NCBI GenBank assembly: GCA_965279135.1
Contig: OZ257133.1
Location: forward strand, 1,240,001-1,304,000
Length of the DNA: 64,000 nt
Source: Croceimicrobium sp965279135
Lineage (GTDB): Bacteria > Bacteroidota > Bacteroidia > Flavobacteriales > Schleiferiaceae
Direction: 5' to 3'
Below the pieces are notes generated by a model. The model did not search any database and was not told the DNA's origin. It worked only from the letters and a program-made list of their open reading frames with translations. Below are positions 60,564 through 64,000 of this stretch, piece after piece (within the stretch, counting starts at the first letter, position 1; every line of letters begins with the position of its first letter). Position numbers and translations under genes: made by a program.

Positions 60564-61676
60564 TTGCGCACCATTTTCAAGTTTTTTCGCCGGCTCCTCC
60601 TGATTTTGCTGGCCTTTGTACTAGTGTTTGTTATTGCGGTTGCGGCCTTCTTGAATTTTGCTCCTGCAATTGGTGCTGATCCAAGTGGAGAAGATCTGGA
60701 ACGGATAAGCACATCCACACAATGGGATGATGGAATTTTTGTGAACATCATTCCTACTAGCACCGCTTCTATGTCAGATGTATGGGCCATGCTGGAGGAA
60801 ATGGTAAACTCTGTAAACACTAGCCCTGAGGATTCTTTAGAGGTCCTTTTTGGCGCCAACAAACAAGATGTAGACAGCCTCACTTATGTGACTTGGTATG
60901 GACATTCGGCATTTCTCTTTGAATTCTCCGGCAAGCGAATATTAATCGACCCAATGCTTGGTGATTACGCTGCACCATTGAGTTTTGGTAGTAAGCGCTA
61001 TCCATATAAAAAGGCCATTCCAATCGAGGAAATAAAGAATATAGATGCGGTAATTATTTCCCATGATCACTATGATCATCTTGATTATCCTACTATAAAG
61101 AAGATCAAAGATGAAGTTGGTCATTGGTACACCGCATTAGGAGTAGGTTCGCATTTGAAGCGCTGGGAAATTGAGCCTGAGAAAATCACCGAAATGGATT
61201 GGTGGGAGGAAACGGAATTGGATGGAGTTCGATTAGTTTCCTGTCCAGCGCGACATTTTTCTGGCCGAGGCTTATTCAATCAGAGTACGACATTATGGGC
61301 TTCCTGGATCATAGAGACCCCAAATCAGAAGCTCTACTTCAGTGGTGATGGTGGTTATGGCTCTCATTTTAAGGAAATTGGTGAAAAGTATGGTCCTTTC
61401 GATTTTGCTATGATGGAATGTGGACAGTACAATGAAATGTGGAGCGAAATACACATGATGCCAGAGGAAAGCGTAATCGCCGGTCAAGAATTAAATGCCG
61501 CTTTACTGATGCCCATACATTGGGGTGCATTTGCCTTGGCTATGCATGAATGGACCGATCCTATTGAGCGCTTTAAGAATGAAGCCCTTCGTTTAAAGGT
61601 GGATATGGTACATCCAATGATCGGGGAGCGCTTTGCTTTGGAGACTGATCGGCCGGTGAAAGAATGGTGGAAATAA
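60564..61676 (+). CDS. Metallo-beta-lactamase fold hydrolase, membrane anchored
   Basis: The 370-residue protein starts with TTG three bases after the previous stop; an ATG alternative lies too far inside. A membrane helix (about 10-30) is followed by the MBL domain: YGHSAFLFEFSGKRILIDPM, HxHxDH motif at 167-172 (SHDHYDHLD), ARHFSGR, and YFSGDGGYGSHF. The layout (GLFNQSTTLWASW) is like the NAPE-PLD/UlaG-type group acting on phosphodiester or lactone substrates. The substrate is unknown. A strong terminator follows. Confidence 0.85.
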   Translation: MRTIFKFFRRLLLILLAFVLVFVIAVAAFLNFAPAIGADPSGEDLERISTSTQWDDGIFVNIIPTSTASMSDVWAMLEEMVNSVNTSPEDSLEVLFGANKQDVDSLTYVTWYGHSAFLFEFSGKRILIDPMLGDYAAPLSFGSKRYPYKKAIPIEEIKNIDAVIISHDHYDHLDYPTIKKIKDEVGHWYTALGVGSHLKRWEIEPEKITEMDWWEETELDGVRLVSCPARHFSGRGLFNQSTTLWASWIIETPNQKLYFSGDGGYGSHFKEIGEKYGPFDFAMMECGQYNEMWSEIHMMPEESVIAGQELNAALLMPIHWGAFALAMHEWTDPIERFKNEALRLKVDMVHPMIGERFALETDRPVKEWWK

Positions 61677-61678
61677 AA

Positions 61679-61700
61679 AAAGCCGCTGTAAAGCGGCTTT
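61679..61700 (+). terminator. Bidirectional terminator after the MBL gene
   Basis: AAAGCCGCT (61679-61687) pairs with AGCGGCTTT (61692-61700) around a GTAA loop; A and T runs flank both sides, so it can serve both convergent genes. Confidence 0.85.
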
Positions 61701-61722
61701 AGTATCTTAAAAACTTCCGGTA

Positions 61723-62307
61723 TTATTGCTTAAAGACTTCATCAGCTAATTCTGCAGGAAGAACCATCCGCATTAAAGCTTCTTGATTGTCCATAATATT
61801 AAGGAACTTCCAATCGCTTTTTCCATCAGCAGAAACCGCAACTGCCTTTGAAGCAGCCTTCACAAAGAAATAACCGGTTTCTTCATTAAAGGATACGTTG
61901 TCCTCGCCAAAGGATTGGTCGAAATCGGTTTTAAGTTGAGTATTGGCAAAGTTTTGATCTATCGAATCCGGTAGGTTTAACTTCATTTCCATTTCAGAAT
62001 CGAAGTAGATAATAGAATAATACTTTTCTTCAATAATCTTTGGATCGGTAATCTCCTGAATATCAATTTTCCCCATTTTAATATCCATCATAGGGTTAGA
62101 GAACATGCTAGTTACAATTTGTAACATGGTCTCTCGAGGAACTAATTCAAATAGGCTTGGATATATATAGTCCAAAGACTGATCGAATTTACCCTCCTTT
62201 AAGGTAAGCTGATACTCATTAAAAGTACTTTCAATGGAAGTTTGAGCGAAAGCCGATGAAACAATCAACAAGCTGAATGTCAGGCTAAAAAGGATCTTTT
62301 TAATCAT
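61723..62307 (-). CDS. Hypothetical secreted protein
   Basis: The 194-residue protein has a signal peptide (MIKKILFSLTFSLLIVSSAF). The mature protein is mainly alpha/beta (YQLTLKEGKFDQSLDYIYPS, FFVKAASKAVAVSADGKSDW). It is reminiscent of small periplasmic DUF-type proteins with a Ntf2-like fold, but this is only an impression. It is 30 bases after the AI-2E-type gene in the same direction. Function unknown. Confidence 0.65.
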   Translation of the reverse strand: MIKKILFSLTFSLLIVSSAFAQTSIESTFNEYQLTLKEGKFDQSLDYIYPSLFELVPRETMLQIVTSMFSNPMMDIKMGKIDIQEITDPKIIEEKYYSIIYFDSEMEMKLNLPDSIDQNFANTQLKTDFDQSFGEDNVSFNEETGYFFVKAASKAVAVSADGKSDWKFLNIMDNQEALMRMVLPAELADEVFKQ

Positions 62308-62336
62308 CTGTATACATTTTCAATATCTCTGGCAAG

Positions 62337-63476
62337 CTAAGCATTATTCTCGCTACTGGGGAACCAATGTGGCAATAGGAATCGTTTGATATAAATTATA
62401 GCCAAACTAGTAAGAGGAATGCCGATAATTATACCGATCGTTCCCAGAGTGTAGGTCCAGAAGCTTAAGCCTAACACCATGATCACCGGGTTTAAACCGA
62501 TGTTTCGCTCCATAATTCTGGGGATTAACAAAGCCTCTTCTATGATCGATGAAAGAGCAAATACACCGATGATTATCGCCATAATCCACCAATAGGATAG
62601 ATCGATTTCAGTGCTAAGTACAAGGGAGGAAAGGGCAATAGGGATTAATAAAAGGTACTGGAAATATGGAATGTAGAGTAGGAGGAACAATCCCAGGAGG
62701 TAGATAAATGTTCCAGGTAAATCAAGTAGAAGGAAACAAGTTAAATAGAGTGGTAGAAGCCATAGTATAATTCGACTCCGCAGTTTGAAGTATTTCAAAA
62801 AGCTTTGCTCAAAGTCTCTCCAAAATTGAGACCAGGTGCCTTGCAGTACTGGGCTCCGATATCTATTTCTTAAGCCTTGGAAATAGAGATAATTGTAGAG
62901 GATTAAAACGAAGTAGATGATAAAAGAGCTCAATTGCTGCCAAAAGCTAAATGAGGGCGCTTGGAACTTCTTTTCCTCCGGCTTTTCAGATCCAAACAGT
63001 TCCGGGATTTTCTTAAACTGTTCACCAAGACTTTCCCAATCTATTTTGTTGCCGGCAGTGGCGCTGTCTATTCCGGCAATTTGCTCATCGATAAGCCTTT
63101 CCAGTTTCGCTGGATCATAAATCTCTCCAATCCAGTCCTTAACCATACTTGCTCCAGCATCCAGGTTATCCTGGTTTTGTTCTACGAGCACCGTGAAACT
63201 CTGACCAAATCTTTGAACATCACGAACTATGAAGCTAGTACTTAAAGAAAAGAAAAGCACCAGCAGTAGCACCCAGGCTAATAAGTATAGACTTACACTT
63301 AGCTCCCAATTCTTAAGCCATTTTTGCCAGCGCTCAATGCGATCACCAGCAGCGTAGGCAAGGGCTAAGGCGATAAAAAAGGGAAGGAAAATGCCGTAAA
63401 AATAGACCAGTGTTGCGGCTATAATTACCAGCCCAATTTGAGGTAAAGCGGAACCAATTTTTTGAAAAAAGCTCAT
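62337..63476 (-). CDS. AI-2E family (UPF0118) permease
   Basis: The 379-residue inner-membrane protein has about seven or eight hydrophobic helices and the family layout: two N-terminal helices, a helical soluble insert (about 85-165), and a C-terminal cluster (ALSSIIEEALLIPRIMERNIGL, NPVIMVLGLSFW) with the late signature of PF01594. Some members move autoinducer-2, others act as Na+/H+ antiporters; neither is shown here. No lux genes are nearby. Confidence 0.85.
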   Translation of the reverse strand: MSFFQKIGSALPQIGLVIIAATLVYFYGIFLPFFIALALAYAAGDRIERWQKWLKNWELSVSLYLLAWVLLLVLFFSLSTSFIVRDVQRFGQSFTVLVEQNQDNLDAGASMVKDWIGEIYDPAKLERLIDEQIAGIDSATAGNKIDWESLGEQFKKIPELFGSEKPEEKKFQAPSFSFWQQLSSFIIYFVLILYNYLYFQGLRNRYRSPVLQGTWSQFWRDFEQSFLKYFKLRSRIILWLLPLYLTCFLLLDLPGTFIYLLGLFLLLYIPYFQYLLLIPIALSSLVLSTEIDLSYWWIMAIIIGVFALSSIIEEALLIPRIMERNIGLNPVIMVLGLSFWTYTLGTIGIIIGIPLTSLAIIYIKRFLLPHWFPSSENNA

Positions 63477-63540
63477 GGTGATTGGTTTGATTCGTCGGAG
63501 ATGCCAAAGAAATCAATTTCCAAATCAACTAAAAAGAAAA

Positions 63541-63563
63541 GACTCCCGAAGGAGTCCTTTTTT
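63541..63563 (-). terminator. Terminator of the right-edge gene, probably bidirectional
   Basis: GACTCC (63541-63546) pairs with GGAGTC (63551-63556) over a CGAA tetraloop, with T-rich sequence on both strands. Its minus-strand T run is TTTTCTTTTT. It overlaps the end of the right-edge gene by two bases. Confidence 0.75.
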
Positions 63564-64000
63564 ACCATCTTAATCGAATTTGCCTTGTTCGGCCATTTAC
63601 GTTCAAAGTTGCCCATCGATCACAAGTTCCGTTACCATAGTTGAGAGTAGCAGTTTGGCCTCTTCCGTTAGTTATTTGAATGGTGCCACTGCTAATCCAG
63701 CGGCATCTAGCTTTCCGCAGAAGAGGGCTGGTAATAGTAGTGCTTCTATTTCTGCCATTGCTGGTCCATACGTTACTGGTGCCTCTAAGTTCGAATTCAT
63801 CATCAAGCCGCACTAAAGTGTTGGATCCCTGAGTGAATTCACGGCTGCGATTTACCGTCCAGTACAATGTATCTTGTTGATTGATGCTCACTATCGCTCC
63901 ATTCCCATTTCGGGTAGATTGTGGATTTCCATTAGCATTTGTTCCGGTGCGGGTTAAATTGATATTGGAAATCACCTCGCGATCGTTAAAAAAGTAATTC
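63562..64000 (-). CDS. Secreted Thr/Arg/Asn-rich protein, N-terminus cut by window edge
   Basis: The frame stays open to the right edge; the GTG at 63973-63975 is inside the gene, not its start, because NYFFNDREV precedes it without a stop. Visible 145 codons contain REVISNINLTRTGTNANGNP, SREFTQGSNTLVRLDDEFEL, two cysteines in RKARCRWISSGTIQI and GNGTCDRWATL, and end RQIRLRW. It resembles small secreted/lipoprotein families common in Flavobacteriia whose C-terminal part forms a beta domain with a probable disulfide. Function unknown. Confidence 0.6.
   Translation of the reverse strand, partial: NYFFNDREVISNINLTRTGTNANGNPQSTRNGNGAIVSINQQDTLYWTVNRSREFTQGSNTLVRLDDEFELRGTSNVWTSNGRNRSTTITSPLLRKARCRWISSGTIQITNGRGQTATLNYGNGTCDRWATLNVNGRTRQIRLRW

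Noticed and set aside
1..64000. Mobile elements, prophage or CRISPR arrays
   Set aside because: No transposase, integrase, phage structural gene or regularly spaced repeat was found on either strand.

Overview
The window is chromosomal DNA of moderate to low GC from a Bacteroidota bacterium, most likely the order Flavobacteriales (a Cryomorphaceae/Schleiferiaceae-like lineage; this placement is inference). The grounds are GldL/GldM-type proteins, many outer-membrane beta-barrels and lipoproteins with Bacteroidota-style signal peptides, a DUF5916 barrel, an endonuclease I-type secreted nuclease, and promoters matching the Bacteroidota consensus TTG-N17-23-TAnnTTTG upstream of several genes. 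I see no phage, transposon, integrase or CRISPR array. The two tRNAs are Leu(GAG) and Lys(TTT).

Layout. 1-3673: a very large secreted endonuclease I protein, cut by the left edge. 3.8-8.7 kb: a small secreted protein, an M1-peptidase-like/beta-barrel protein that has lost its zinc site, and an ammonium transporter with a hairpin-rich leader. 8.7-12.1 kb: a three-gene operon of an MtfA-like zinc peptidase, a TPR-AAA+ ATPase and a TPR membrane protein. 12.1-13.5 kb: a DUF4442 protein and an EamA transporter. 13.5-18.6 kb: an operon of DUF5916 barrel, LolD-like ATPase, kdsD, kdsA and kdsC, so Kdo synthesis sits next to a lipoprotein-release-type ATPase. 18.7-22.6 kb: sucC, small proteins and a PAS histidine kinase without an adjacent regulator.

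22.7-28.8 kb holds the most unusual locus: a five-gene operon with its own strong promoter that encodes a coiled-coil membrane protein, a GldL-like protein, two different GldM-like proteins and an outer-membrane beta-helix/barrel protein. GldL and GldM form the proton-driven motor of the type IX secretion/gliding machine. Here a divergent second version is encoded without gldK, gldN or porP, and it looks like an undescribed ion-driven envelope machine.

29.2-34.4 kb is a run of small minus-strand accessory genes (beta-barrel, poly-proline protein, VOC protein, AraC regulator, lipoproteins, GNAT). 34.5-36 kb has the tRNAs, aroK and a nitroreductase. 36-41.2 kb is a TetR-controlled tripartite exporter (TetR, ABC, HlyD, TolC) whose ABC ATPase motifs are degenerate and whose promoter contains a palindromic operator candidate. 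41.3-49.3 kb mixes a CPA1 antiporter, a PNPOx-like protein, hydrolases and envelope proteins. 49.4-55.4 kb is a housekeeping run of ettA, a GT92-like transferase, ligA, a DUF6913 protein and dapA. 55.4-64 kb has a sodium/solute symporter, two paralogous lipoproteins (one with a frameshifted signal peptide), a BatD-like domain protein, an epimerase, a metallo-beta-lactamase-fold hydrolase, an AI-2E-type permease and a partial secreted protein at the right edge.

A general trait is extreme compaction: most convergent gene pairs abut or share the tetranucleotide of both stop codons, while the few longer convergent gaps carry bidirectional hairpin terminators.
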